A stretch of 63,995 bases of DNA, taken from assembly GCA_947631505.1 (NCBI GenBank), contig CANRLR010000014.1, forward strand, positions 1 through 63,995. The letters are read 5' to 3'. The notes beneath the pieces were generated by a model that searched no databases, was not told the DNA's origin, and was given only the letters and a program-made list of their open reading frames with translations. The DNA is from an uncultured Lachnospiraceae bacterium (GTDB lineage Bacteria; Bacillota; Clostridia; Lachnospirales; Lachnospiraceae). Of the stretch, positions 1 to 7,739 are shown piece after piece; position 1 is the stretch's first letter, and each line of letters opens with the position of its first letter. Position numbers and translations under genes: made by a program.

Positions 1-23
1 TCGCTCAGAAACAAAATAGCCAA

Positions 24-75
24 CGTGAATAAATTCACGTGTGAAAAATATGCTATCAAGCAGATTTTTCACACT
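24..75. repeat. Dispersed palindromic repeat, copy 1
   Basis: A short dyad (ACGTGAAT-AA-ATTCACGT, about 25-40) is followed at once by a 36-nt hairpin at 39-74 with arms GTGTGAAAAATATGCT and AGCAGATTTTTCACAC and loop ATCA. The hairpin has one mismatch. A second, perfect copy lies at 50065-50100 in the same orientation, also preceded by palindromes and followed by a related CTCC-containing tail. The element may continue beyond the left edge. No coding potential is seen. Confidence 0.7.
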
Positions 76-120
76 ATCCTCCGTTCCGATAAAATATTAC
101 GATTAATTTTACTAAATCAG

Positions 121-149
121 TTGACAGATTCTCTTTCTTTTGATAGAAT
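121..149 (+). promoter_or_regulatory. Sigma-A promoter of tRNA-Thr
   Basis: TTGACA (121-126), a 17-nt spacer and TAGAAT (144-149) give a near-consensus promoter. The expected start near 156 lies just ahead of the tRNA. Confidence 0.8.
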
Positions 150-174
150 ATCAATTCGTAAGGTTTCTTACAAT

Positions 175-247
175 GCTGTTATAGCTCAGGTGGTAGAGCG
201 TCGCCTTGGTAAGGCGGAGGTCACGGGTTCGAGTCCCGTTAACAGCT
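175..247 (+). tRNA. tRNA-Thr(GGT)
   Basis: The full cloverleaf can be drawn. The acceptor GCTGTTA pairs with TAACAGC, the anticodon loop is TTGGTAA (anticodon GGT, reading ACC), and the T-arm has GGTTCGAGTCC. It is a single gene with its own promoter, followed directly by a T-run and convergent with sigH. Confidence 0.97.
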
Positions 248-264
248 TTTTTTCATGCCTATTT

Positions 265-879
265 TTATTCCCACATTCCACTGAGCTTCTTTTTTATTCT
301 TTGCAGGGCATTATCCACCGATTTCCCGCTTTTCCCAAGTATTTTTGCAATCTGCTGATAATTATGCCCATCAATATATAGTTTTACTACATTACATTCA
401 AAGCTACTGAGGCTTTCTTCCATCTTCCGTTCCATATCCGTTACATTTTCCCGGTCAATCAGTATGTCTTCCGGATTCATGAGCTCGGTAGGCAATAAAG
501 TATCTGCCAGCGTTTCCCGGCTGGAATTGCCTACTTCACGCTCCGTTGGGGTATACAGCGATATGTAACTGTTCAGCGGTGAATTTTTCAAACGGTTTGC
601 TCCTTTGATTACATTATACAGCTGATGCTCGATGCAAAGTCCGGCAAATGCTGCAAAGGAACTCTGTCTCTTCGCGTCATATTCACGAATTGCCTTATAC
701 AGAGCAATCATTCCCTCTTGAATCAAATCATCATTTTCACCGCCAATTAGGTATAAAGTCCTAGCCTTTTTTCTCACTAACGGCTTATATTTTTCCAGTA
801 AATAATCTGTTGCCGCATCCTCTCCCCTGTGAGAGAGCTGAATCAATTCCTCATCCGTGCAGTTCTTATACTGATGCAC
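265..879 (-). CDS. sigH: RNA polymerase sigma factor SigH
   Basis: This is a 204-residue sigma-70 family protein matching the size and layout of the sporulation/transition-phase factor sigma-H. Region 2 carries the core-binding and -10 recognition segment (DDLIQEGMIALYKAIREYD, about residues 50-70). A C-terminal region 4 helix-turn-helix (YQQIAKILGKSGKSVDNAL) reads the -35 element. In Bacillus and Clostridium SigH starts spo0A and early sporulation transcription. The start is a GTG at 877-879 that overlaps the rlmB stop as TAGTG, so the two genes are translationally coupled. The order mrnC-rlmB-sigH is the classical Firmicute one. The downstream neighbour is the convergent tRNA-Thr instead of secE-nusG. 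Confidence 0.88.
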   Translation of the reverse strand: MHQYKNCTDEELIQLSHRGEDAATDYLLEKYKPLVRKKARTLYLIGGENDDLIQEGMIALYKAIREYDAKRQSSFAAFAGLCIEHQLYNVIKGANRLKNSPLNSYISLYTPTEREVGNSSRETLADTLLPTELMNPEDILIDRENVTDMERKMEESLSSFECNVVKLYIDGHNYQQIAKILGKSGKSVDNALQRIKKKLSGMWE

Positions 880-1646
880 TATTTTTTAGCCTCCCTCTGT
901 CTGACGACCTCAAATGCCAAAACACCTGCTGCTACTGATGCATTGAGTGAGTCAATGTCCCCTTTCATAGGAATCGATGCCACATAATCGCAATGCTCTT
1001 TTACCAGACGGCTGACACCAGTTCCTTCGTTTCCAATGACAAGTCCAAGAGAGCCGGTTAAGTTCGTCCGATACATGACCTCTCCCTCCATATCCGCACA
1101 GGCAAACCACATTCCTCGTTCTTTCAGTTCTTCCATTGTTGTCACAAGATTGGTCACTTTCGCAACCGGTGTGTAATGGACCGCTCCTGCTGATGCCTTG
1201 ACAACGGCAGCAGTCAAACCAACCGCACGACGTTTCGGAATAATCACTCCATGAGCCCCGGCCAGATTGGCAGTACGGATTATCGCCCCTAAATTATGTG
1301 GGTCCTCAATGCCATCCAGAACAAAGAAAAATGGAGCTTCTCCTTTCTTTTCTGCCAGAGCAAACATGTCTTCTATGGTACTGTAATGAAATGCTGACAT
1401 ATTCGCAATGACACCCTGATGACGTCCGGTCTCGCTCATATGGTCTAAGCGGTCTTTCGGAACAAAATCTACCATAACGCCCGCCTTTTTTGCCTCTCGC
1501 AAAATCGTCAGGACAGGACCATCCTTACATCCCTTCTGTATCAGAAGCCGCTCCACCAATTGTCCTGCACGAAATGCCTCCAGAACGCTATGACGGCCCT
1601 CGAGCCTATTCTCATTCTGCTGCATTTCATTTTTCTTTTCTTCCAT
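879..1646 (-). CDS. rlmB: 23S rRNA 2'-O-methyltransferase, RlmB/TrmH (SPOUT) family
   Basis: This 255-residue protein belongs to the SpoU/TrmH family of knotted methyltransferases and is most like RlmB, which methylates the ribose of G2251 of 23S rRNA. The N-terminal substrate-binding part (GRHSVLEAFRAG, about 18-29) is followed by the three SPOUT motifs. Motif 1 is DPHNLGAIIRTANLAG, motif 2 is VIGNEGTGVSRLV, and motif 3 is PMKGDIDSLNASVAAGVLAFE with the conserved Asn and Ser. The ATG at 1644-1646 has a GGAATGGAGG ribosome-binding site at 1653-1662, which lies inside the end of mrnC. The gene overlaps mrnC by 20 nt upstream and sigH by 1 nt downstream. Confidence 0.92.
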   Translation of the reverse strand: MEEKKNEMQQNENRLEGRHSVLEAFRAGQLVERLLIQKGCKDGPVLTILREAKKAGVMVDFVPKDRLDHMSETGRHQGVIANMSAFHYSTIEDMFALAEKKGEAPFFFVLDGIEDPHNLGAIIRTANLAGAHGVIIPKRRAVGLTAAVVKASAGAVHYTPVAKVTNLVTTMEELKERGMWFACADMEGEVMYRTNLTGSLGLVIGNEGTGVSRLVKEHCDYVASIPMKGDIDSLNASVAAGVLAFEVVRQREAKK

Positions 1647-2085
1647 GAGAAACCTCCATTCCTGTCTTATCCATTGCCAGCTTCAACAGCTCTATGGCAC
1701 GCTTTGTATTCCCTGTCAGATATAAATAGCCGAACAATGCTTCCAATCCGGTAGCATTGCGGTAATCATGAATATCGGCATGTTTTGCTACTGATGATGT
1801 CTTAGCATTCCGTCCGTGACGGTAAGCTGCCAGTTCTTCCTCTGTCAGATCCTCCACGATTGCCATCATCAGCTTCGCCTGAGCACCTGCATTGACCAGT
1901 CCGCTGGCTGCCTTATGAAGATTTTTCACCGGACCACCTAATGATTCAATAATCAGTGTCCGAATCAGTATTTCAAAAACTGCATCTCCTAAGTAGGCTA
2001 ATTTGAGAGGGGCATACGTCCGAACATCTACTTCCTCTTTCGGAAAAAATGTATGTATCTCTTCTAATAAACTTTTCTCAATCAT
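1627..2085 (-). CDS. mrnC: Mini-ribonuclease III (MrnC)
   Basis: This 152-residue protein is a lone RNase III catalytic domain without a double-stranded RNA-binding domain. That is the hallmark of Mini-III, which matures 23S rRNA precursors in Bacillus. The catalytic signature (LAYLGDAVFEILIR, about residues 29-42) and the second acidic cluster (ATGLEALFGYLYL, about 111-123) are both present. It heads the mrnC-rlmB-sigH transcription unit. The cysS gene that usually precedes it is not here; a divergent P-type ATPase takes its place. A good sigma-A promoter sits at 2152-2180. Confidence 0.92.
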   Translation of the reverse strand: MIEKSLLEEIHTFFPKEEVDVRTYAPLKLAYLGDAVFEILIRTLIIESLGGPVKNLHKAASGLVNAGAQAKLMMAIVEDLTEEELAAYRHGRNAKTSSVAKHADIHDYRNATGLEALFGYLYLTGNTKRAIELLKLAMDKTGMEVSHGRKEK

Positions 2086-2151
2086 AAACTATCGTTTCAC
2101 TTTCCTTTTTTACTATCTGCCTTCACACCTGCATGAATTAATTACCTCCTT

Positions 2152-2180
2152 ATTCTAACAGTTTCTTCCCATCTGTGCAA
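2152..2180 (-). promoter_or_regulatory. Promoter of mrnC-rlmB-sigH
   Basis: On the minus strand TTGCAC (2180-2175), a 17-nt spacer and TAGAAT (2157-2152) form a sigma-A promoter. Its -35 box is about 20 bp from that of the divergent ATPase promoter, so the two could share regulators. Confidence 0.65.
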
Positions 2181-2199
2181 GAAAGTCTTATTCTTTTCG

Positions 2200-2228
2200 T
2201 TGACCGGGCTTTTTTTGTGATATATACT
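2200..2228 (+). promoter_or_regulatory. Promoter of the P-type ATPase gene
   Basis: TTGACC (2200-2205), a 17-nt spacer and TATACT (2223-2228) precede the ATG at 2257, which has GGAGG six bases upstream of it. Confidence 0.7.
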
Positions 2229-2256
2229 GTACTTATCACATACACGGAGGTCGCCT

Positions 2257-4413
2257 ATGAATACATCCAGAACAAAAGGACAGATTATCCTGTCCCATAC
2301 TATAACCTATTTTAACCTTCTCAACCTTGTTCTGGCAGGTCTTGTTATTGTGTCCGGACAATATAAAAACATGCTTTTTATGGGTGTTGTCATCGCCAAC
2401 TCTCTGATCGGAATTATTCAGGAGCTCCGGGTAAAACGTCTCATTGATGCACTTTCTGTCATTACCGCTACCAAGGTAAAAATCGTGCGGGAAAAATCCC
2501 TTGACCTGATTCCTATTGAAGAGCTGCGTACAGGAGACATCATTGAGATTTCCACCGGAGACCAGCTGGTGGCAGACTGTGTTGTCACATCATCTTCCGG
2601 TCTGGAATTAAATGAATCGTTACTGACCGGAGAATCTGTCCCGGTTCTCAAGAAGAAAGGAGATTCTCTTTTGTCCGGAACCTTTGTCACTGCAGGAACC
2701 GGACGCGCCGAAGTGATTCATGTCGGCACCGATAATTATGCTTCGCAGTTAGTGGCAAAGGCACGCACGAAAAAGCGTGCCACTTCTGAAATGCAGAATG
2801 CCATAAAAAAAATCATCCGTTATGTCAGTTATGCGCTCATTCCGATCGGCTTACTTCTCTTTTATATCCAGTACATTAAGGTAGGAGCCGGTTTGTCCGA
2901 TTCTCTAGTCAGCACAGTAGCCGGAGTTCTTGGCATGATTCCAGAGGGACTCGTTCTCCTTACTAGTGTTTCCTTTATCCTTGGTGTCGGACGGCTTGCC
3001 AGAAAAAAAGCTCTTGTTCAGGAAATGGAAGCCATTGAAGCTCTGGCACGGGTCAACGTCCTCTGTCTTGATAAAACCGGCACGATTACCACTGGCAGGC
3101 TCACCGTAGATTCCATTCTTCCACTGAGCCATTATGCAGACAGTACAATTGAAACAATTATGAATGGATTCGTTTTTGCGTTTTCTGAGACAAACGCCAC
3201 GACAAAGGCATTACAGGACTATTTCAAGGATACCAGACCCTATGAAATTATCGATTCTGTCCCTTTTAGTTCCCAAAGAAAATTCATGGGCGTCACGTTT
3301 ACCGATGCCGGTTCCTTTGTCCTTGGTGCCGCTGATTTTCTCTGTCACGACCTTTCTGTAATCCGAACAGCACAGCGTTATGAAAAACAAGGATACCGGG
3401 TTCTTTTACTGGCTTCCTGTGACTCTCTCTGCACTTCCAAGGAAGGACTTTCTGGTGTAACACCTTATTCTCTGTTTATTCTTTCTGATGAAATAAAACA
3501 AGATGCACCTGAGATTTTCCGGTTCTTCTCCTCTCAGGGCGTTGATATTAAAATTATTTCCGGTGACTCTGCTGCCACCGTATCCGCTGTGGGACTTCGT
3601 GCCGGTGTACATGGTGCTGAACACTACATAGATGCCACAGAACTTCCTCATGATTTTACAGCACTCTGTGAAATAGTAAATAACTACACAATCTTCGGAC
3701 GGGTCTCTCCTGAACAGAAGCAGCAGCTTGTCAAAGCATTGCAGCACAAAGGGAAGATTGTAGGTATGGTAGGTGATGGTGTCAATGATGTCCTTGCACT
3801 CAAAGATTCCGACTGTGGTATTGCAATGGCTAACGGTTCGGATGCCGCCAGACAAACCGCTCATATTGTTCTGTTAGATTCGGACTTTTCCTCTATGAGA
3901 AATATTGTAAAAGAAGGACGGACTGTCATTGCCAACATAGAGCGTGTCAGTGCGCTTTATCTGACAAAAACAATTTATTCCATCCTTCTCTGTGTTCTGT
4001 TCATTATTTTAAGAAAGAACTACCCTTTTATTCCGATTCAACTCAGCTTAATCGGAGCAACTGCCATTGGACTGCCAAGCTTTCTTCTCACACTGGAGCA
4101 AAATGACAAGGTAACCACTGGCGGATTTTTCCGGCATGTTCTGCGAATCTCTTTACCGGCAGCCCTGATTCTGACGGCAGCCCTTTTGTGCATTCAATTT
4201 CTTGCCTCACCGCTTGACCTTGCCCCGATAATGATAAGCACCTTAAATCTTCTGATCGGTGGTATCGTAAGCCTAAGTGTCGTTGCCATTGTCTGCCGCC
4301 CGTTCACAAAAAGAAGGGCAGCCCTCTGTATCGGTATCACGATTCTTTTCTTTGGTGCTGTTCTCCTTATGCCAAAATTTTTCAATATTCTTCCACTTTG
4401 GAAAATCATGTAA
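2257..4413 (+). CDS. Cation-translocating P-type ATPase, CtpE-like
   Basis: This is a 718-residue ion-pumping ATPase of the membrane. It has no N-terminal heavy-metal-binding domain. Two N-terminal helices lead to the actuator domain with LLTGESVP (about 127-134). Two more helices follow, the second holding PEGLVLLTS, and then the phosphorylation motif DKTGT (about residue 272). The hinge GDGVNDVLALKDSD and about six C-terminal helices end the protein. The PEGLVLLTS helix resembles the mycobacterial CtpE/YoaB branch, which has been linked to calcium, more than the CopA or KdpB branches. The ion is therefore an inference. It is a single-gene unit with its own promoter and overlaps the convergent acetyltransferase by 8 nt. 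Confidence 0.9.
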   Translation: MNTSRTKGQIILSHTITYFNLLNLVLAGLVIVSGQYKNMLFMGVVIANSLIGIIQELRVKRLIDALSVITATKVKIVREKSLDLIPIEELRTGDIIEISTGDQLVADCVVTSSSGLELNESLLTGESVPVLKKKGDSLLSGTFVTAGTGRAEVIHVGTDNYASQLVAKARTKKRATSEMQNAIKKIIRYVSYALIPIGLLLFYIQYIKVGAGLSDSLVSTVAGVLGMIPEGLVLLTSVSFILGVGRLARKKALVQEMEAIEALARVNVLCLDKTGTITTGRLTVDSILPLSHYADSTIETIMNGFVFAFSETNATTKALQDYFKDTRPYEIIDSVPFSSQRKFMGVTFTDAGSFVLGAADFLCHDLSVIRTAQRYEKQGYRVLLLASCDSLCTSKEGLSGVTPYSLFILSDEIKQDAPEIFRFFSSQGVDIKIISGDSAATVSAVGLRAGVHGAEHYIDATELPHDFTALCEIVNNYTIFGRVSPEQKQQLVKALQHKGKIVGMVGDGVNDVLALKDSDCGIAMANGSDAARQTAHIVLLDSDFSSMRNIVKEGRTVIANIERVSALYLTKTIYSILLCVLFIILRKNYPFIPIQLSLIGATAIGLPSFLLTLEQNDKVTTGGFFRHVLRISLPAALILTAALLCIQFLASPLDLAPIMISTLNLLIGGIVSLSVVAIVCRPFTKRRAALCIGITILFFGAVLLMPKFFNILPLWKIM

Positions 4414-5257
4414 TATCATTAATATAACAACGGACCGGTTCTGCCTGTTTTCCATCGGTATACCGATACATAATCATTGGTTTTTCCTGTGGTATCCGGC
4501 TTAACCAGTCCTTTTTTACATGAGAGATAAAATAACTGTCTGCCACATTGACAGCATCCTGCTCCAAATAATACAAGAGCGTCAGCAGGGTGTCTTCCGC
4601 CCTTTCCCGGATCGTAATAAGTTCCGTCACTTCCGGGACTTCCTCCTCCCGTATCACATGGCAAACGGCAGCCGGAACATCGTTTTCCCAAAAGGTCACA
4701 AGTTCTCCGCCTAATGCCTGTAATTCTCTATCCACCTCATCATAATACATCGGACTGTGTTCTAAATAAAGCTCAAAACCTTCCTCCTGTAACCGCCTAT
4801 CCGCCCAGCAGGATATGGTCTCTTTCCGGCGGCCGGACAACTCTCTCCAGAGCAGCACCTCAAACCGCTTCTCTCCTGCTCCCTCTGCTCTCGTTGTTAC
4901 TCTGTCATAAACAGGAATAAAGCCGAGCGATTCATACACCTTCGGATTTTCCGGTGAAAGAAAAACAAGTTCAATGCCATCACGCTGTCTGTCTACTATG
5001 GCACGTTCCAATAATTTTTTCATCCGGTGCCTGTGGCGGTATTTTTCTGCGGTGGCTACCCCCACAATATATTCTACCTGCTGAATCTCCTGCCTGAAAA
5101 ATCCTTGATAAGGAGTAAAAAAAGCCATTGATGCCAGTTCCTGATTTTCATGATCCGTAAAAATCTTACTTCGCCCTGCCTTTGTCTTAAAGTAAAAATC
5201 CATATAGCATTCTGTGTCACCAAATGCCTCCCGCCAAAGTCTGCGCAGTTCTTCCAT
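4406..5257 (-). CDS. GNAT family N-acetyltransferase
   Basis: This 283-residue protein has an N-terminal GNAT fold. The acetyl-CoA-binding motif A is VGVATAEKYRHRHRMKKLL (about 66-84), followed by SPENPKVYESLGFIPVYD, the typical beta5-helix4 region. The C-terminal half is a second acetyltransferase-like lobe of the Eis/YkwB type. The substrate cannot be read from sequence. The ATG overlaps the ispF stop (TAATG), so it is probably coupled to ispF. The 3' end overlaps the convergent ATPase gene by 8 nt. Confidence 0.8.
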   Translation of the reverse strand: MEELRRLWREAFGDTECYMDFYFKTKAGRSKIFTDHENQELASMAFFTPYQGFFRQEIQQVEYIVGVATAEKYRHRHRMKKLLERAIVDRQRDGIELVFLSPENPKVYESLGFIPVYDRVTTRAEGAGEKRFEVLLWRELSGRRKETISCWADRRLQEEGFELYLEHSPMYYDEVDRELQALGGELVTFWENDVPAAVCHVIREEEVPEVTELITIRERAEDTLLTLLYYLEQDAVNVADSYFISHVKKDWLSRIPQEKPMIMYRYTDGKQAEPVRCYINDIT

Positions 5258-5736
5258 TACTTATTTCCTTCCCGCAAAAGACAGATTGCCTGAGAGGAAA
5301 TTCCCTCACCGGTTCCTGTAAAGCCAAGGCCCTCCTCTGTCGTTGCCTTAACATTAATCTGAGAGACCGGAACCGCTAATGCCGTTGCAATATTCTCTCT
5401 CATCGCCTCAATATACGGACGCATTTTGGGCTGCTGTGCAATAATGGTAGCATCTACATTCTCTACCTCATATCCCGCTTTCTTTATAAGTTCCCGTACA
5501 CATTCCAGTAAAGAAATACTGGAAGCCCCTTTATAGGCAGCATCCGTATCCGGGAAGTGTTTCCCGATATCTCCTAATGCAGCAGCGCCAAGCAGTGCGT
5601 CCATAATGGCATGAAGCAACACATCAGCATCGGAGTGCCCCAGCAATCCTAATTCATAGTCAATCTTTACGCCGCCTAAAATTAAATCCCGTTCCGGCAC
5701 CAGACGGTGTACATCATATCCCATTCCAACTCTCAT
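5257..5736 (-). CDS. ispF: 2-C-methyl-D-erythritol 2,4-cyclodiphosphate synthase
   Basis: This 159-residue enzyme makes the cyclic diphosphate of the MEP isoprenoid pathway, working as a cytosolic trimer. The zinc and active-site motif GYDVHRL is at residues 5-11, [20 protein letters not shown] follows, and the C-terminal [17 protein letters not shown] is typical. I place the start at the ATG of 5734-5736 with a purine-rich ribosome-binding site. An open frame continues 40 codons upstream, but it runs through a terminator and into tRNA-Met. Coupled downstream to the acetyltransferase. Confidence 0.95.
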   Translation of the reverse strand: MRVGMGYDVHRLVPERDLILGGVKIDYELGLLGHSDADVLLHAIMDALLGAAALGDIGKHFPDTDAAYKGASSISLLECVRELIKKAGYEVENVDATIIAQQPKMRPYIEAMRENIATALAVPVSQINVKATTEEGLGFTGTGEGISSQAICLLREGNK

Positions 5737-5784
5737 GTTCTTTTCCTTTTCCTTTCTCACAAAGATTGCATACTTTTCCATACA

Positions 5785-5817
5785 AGAAAACCCCTCGAAG
5801 ACTGGCTCCAAGGGGTT
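5785..5817 (-). terminator. Terminator of the tRNA-Val/tRNA-Met unit
   Basis: On the minus strand AACCCCT pairs with AGGGGTT across a 15-nt loop, and TTCTTGTAT follows. It lies between tRNA-Met and ispF. Confidence 0.75.
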
Positions 5818-5823
5818 CGGTAG

Positions 5824-5897
5824 TAGCGGAAACTGGATTTGAACCAGCGACACCACGGGTATGAACCGTGTGCTCTTGCCAACTGAGCTATTCCGCC
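5824..5897 (-). tRNA. tRNA-Met(CAT)
   Basis: The 5' end GGCGGAATAGCTCAG and acceptor 3' strand TTCCGCTA fit elongator tRNA-Met. The anticodon loop is TTCATAC. Initiator identity is unlikely because the first pair is G-U and not the mismatch typical of initiator tRNA. A tRNA-Ile2 (lysidine type) is the alternative. Confidence 0.92.
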
Positions 5898-5962
5898 ATC
5901 CAATTTGTCAAGAGCAATGTCTTGACATATATAAATAAGCCTTCCTTTCGGAAAGACTTGAA

Positions 5963-6035
5963 TGGGACCTACAGGGCTCGAACCTGTGACCCCCTGCTTG
6001 TAAGGCAGGTGCTCTCCCAGCTGAGCTAAGATCCC
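5963..6035 (-). tRNA. tRNA-Val(TAC)
   Basis: The acceptor GGGATCT pairs with AGGTCCC. The anticodon loop is CTTACAA (anticodon TAC), and the T-arm contains GGTTCGAGCCC. It is the first gene of a two-tRNA unit with tRNA-Met. Confidence 0.96.
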
Positions 6036-6060
6036 ATGTCCTAACGAAAACGACTTCTTT

Positions 6061-6088
6061 ATTATATCAGATTATGTCTGTTTGTCAA
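6061..6088 (-). promoter_or_regulatory. Promoter of the tRNA-Val/tRNA-Met unit
   Basis: On the minus strand TTGACA, a 16-nt spacer and TATAAT form a near-perfect sigma-A promoter about 25 nt ahead of tRNA-Val. Confidence 0.85.
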
Positions 6089-6118
6089 CTACTTTTTCTA
6101 TTTTATTTTTGGATTTTG

Positions 6119-6147
6119 TTGACAAAGGCTTTCTTTTCCGATACCAT
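6119..6147 (+). promoter_or_regulatory. Promoter of the small export-family gene
   Basis: TTGACA (6119-6124), a 17-nt spacer and TACCAT (6142-6147) lie about 40 nt upstream of the ATG at 6189. Confidence 0.7.
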
Positions 6148-6188
6148 GGTAAATGGGTTGTCCCAAATACATCTTTAGGAGATTTAAC

Positions 6189-6665
6189 ATGTTTAGAAAA
6201 TATTTGATTGTTTTTTTGATTTCTATGGTTCCCATTGTAGAACTTCGTGGTGCTATTCCATTTGCTGTCGGTTTCGGCCTGCCACTTGTTCCATCCTATA
6301 TTTTATGCGTAATCGGAAATATGATACCCGTTCCTTTTATTTATCTTTTTGCCCGTAAAATCCTTGTGTGGGGATCAGATAAAAAATATATTGGTAATTT
6401 TTTTACATGGTGTCTCGAAAAAGGGGAGCGAGGTGGAAAAAAACTTCAGGCAAAAGCCGGACGTGGGCTTTTTGTTGCCCTTCTTCTTTTCATCGGAATC
6501 CCTCTTCCGGGAACCGGAGCATGGACCGGTACATTGGCTGCCAGCTTCCTTGATATGGAATTTAAGCCAACCGTTTTTGCCGCAATGGGCGGTGTTATCC
6601 TTGCCGGAATCATTATGGGACTGGCAAGTGCGGGCGTATTTAGTGCCATCACCGCACTCTTTTAA
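6189..6665 (+). CDS. Small multi-drug export family membrane protein (COG2426)
   Basis: This 158-residue integral membrane protein matches the COG2426/PF06695 family. It has an N-terminal hydrophobic helix, the conserved VPIVELRGAIPFAVGFGLP segment (about 14-32), and the central LPGTGAWTG motif followed by two glycine-rich helices. The family was named for drug export on thin evidence, so the substrate is unknown. I chose the ATG at 6189 because AGGAG lies eight bases upstream; an earlier ATG at 6153 lacks a ribosome-binding site. It is a single-gene unit whose 3' end overlaps the convergent phosphodiesterase gene by 17 nt. Confidence 0.85.
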   Translation: MFRKYLIVFLISMVPIVELRGAIPFAVGFGLPLVPSYILCVIGNMIPVPFIYLFARKILVWGSDKKYIGNFFTWCLEKGERGGKKLQAKAGRGLFVALLLFIGIPLPGTGAWTGTLAASFLDMEFKPTVFAAMGGVILAGIIMGLASAGVFSAITALF

Positions 6666-7137
6666 TTTCAATATGGATTTCACCTTTGTCATCAATCTCC
6701 AAAACTGCGTAGGTAGGTGTAAAATCTGACTGCCGTGGTCTGGATATGCTGCCGGGATTCAAAAGTGTGAGGTTGCTGCTCTGCTCAACAAATGGAATAT
6801 GGGTATGTCCGAACAGAACAATATCTGCCTCCTGTTCCAGCCCCCAGTATTTCAAGGTATCCATTTCACCACTATGCATTAAATAACGGTGCCCATGGCA
6901 CATTGCTATTTTTTTCCCGGAAAAAACGGTTACAATAGAATCTCTCAACTCACCCGAATAATCACAATTCCCCTTAACAATACAGACTGGGTGCGGTGTT
7001 GCCTGACGCAGCCGCTCTTCGTCTCCGCAAATATCTCCGCAGTGAAAGACTGCTTCTGCTTTTGGATATTGTTTTATAATCTCCAGTGTCCTTTTGATAC
7101 GGCCATGAGAATCACTAAATATAAGTGCCTGCTTCAT
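6649..7137 (-). CDS. YfcE/MJ0936-type metallophosphoesterase
   Basis: This 162-residue calcineurin-like phosphodiesterase has all the metal-binding motifs in order: SDSHG (8-12), CGDICGDEE, KGNCDY, CHGH and GHTH (about residues 110-113). Relatives hydrolyse small phosphodiesters in the cytosol; the natural substrate is uncertain. It is the last gene of the rlmL-rdgB-yfcE unit, and its ATG overlaps the rdgB stop as TAATG. The pairing with RdgB, a house-cleaning pyrophosphatase, is common in Firmicutes. Confidence 0.92.
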   Translation of the reverse strand: MKQALIFSDSHGRIKRTLEIIKQYPKAEAVFHCGDICGDEERLRQATPHPVCIVKGNCDYSGELRDSIVTVFSGKKIAMCHGHRYLMHSGEMDTLKYWGLEQEADIVLFGHTHIPFVEQSSNLTLLNPGSISRPRQSDFTPTYAVLEIDDKGEIHIEIKRVR

Positions 7138-7739
7138 TAAACTGTCCCCTTTTTCTTTAAAATCTCTACCATTTTCCGAATGGCAATTCCACGGTGACTG
7201 ATTTTATTTTTTTCTTCCGGTGGCAGTTCCCCGGTCGTGCATCCTCTCTCTGGTAGAAAAAAGATCGGATCATAGCCGAATCCATTTTCTCCCTTTGGTT
7301 CATAGGCTAATTTCCCTTCTATAATCCCTGTTGCCGTATCGATCGTTCCATCCGGATACGCACAGGCAATCACACAGACAAACCGGGCATCTCTCTTCTC
7401 CTCCGGAACTCCTTCGCAACGACGTAACAGCTCTGCATTTTTTATCGAATACGGTGTATCCTCCCCCATATAGCGTGCGGAATAAATACCGGGTTCTTTA
7501 TTCAGTGCATCCACCTCAAATCCGGAATCATCCGCCAGAACCATTTCTCCCGTAGCCTCCATCACCGTCTTTGCCTTAATAATTGCATTTTCTTCGAAGG
7601 TCCTGCCGTCCTCTATAATCTCGACCGTAACATCCATATCCTTCATGGAAAGAATCTCATATTCCTCTCCCAGCATCTGACGGAATTCATTGACCTTCCC
7701 TTGATTTCCTGTCGCAAACACCAACCGTTTTTTACTCAT
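7137..7739 (-). CDS. rdgB: XTP/dITP diphosphatase (RdgB/HAM1)
   Basis: This 200-residue enzyme removes ITP, dITP and XTP from the nucleotide pool, so deaminated purines are not built into DNA or RNA. Visible motifs are FATGNQGKVNEF near the N-terminus, ADDSGFEVDAL with the catalytic acid, the ENGFGYDPIF substrate loop and SHRGIA near the end. Length is normal. The start overlaps rlmL by 8 nt and the stop overlaps the next gene by 1 nt, so translation of all three is coupled. Confidence 0.96.
   Translation of the reverse strand: MSKKRLVFATGNQGKVNEFRQMLGEEYEILSMKDMDVTVEIIEDGRTFEENAIIKAKTVMEATGEMVLADDSGFEVDALNKEPGIYSARYMGEDTPYSIKNAELLRRCEGVPEEKRDARFVCVIACAYPDGTIDTATGIIEGKLAYEPKGENGFGYDPIFFLPERGCTTGELPPEEKNKISHRGIAIRKMVEILKKKGTV

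Noticed and set aside
25-381. Open frame of 118 codons at the left edge, plus strand
   Set aside because: It runs through the palindromic repeat and across the whole tRNA-Thr gene into the end of sigH; no ribosome-binding site.
2125-2150. Possible three-codon leader peptide after AAGGAGG upstream of mrnC
   Set aside because: The AAGGAGG directly follows the TAGAAT -10 box, so most of it would lie at or before the transcript start.
5737-5856. N-terminal extension of ispF by 40 codons
   Set aside because: It crosses a terminator and part of tRNA-Met, and the family starts at the later ATG, which has a ribosome-binding site.
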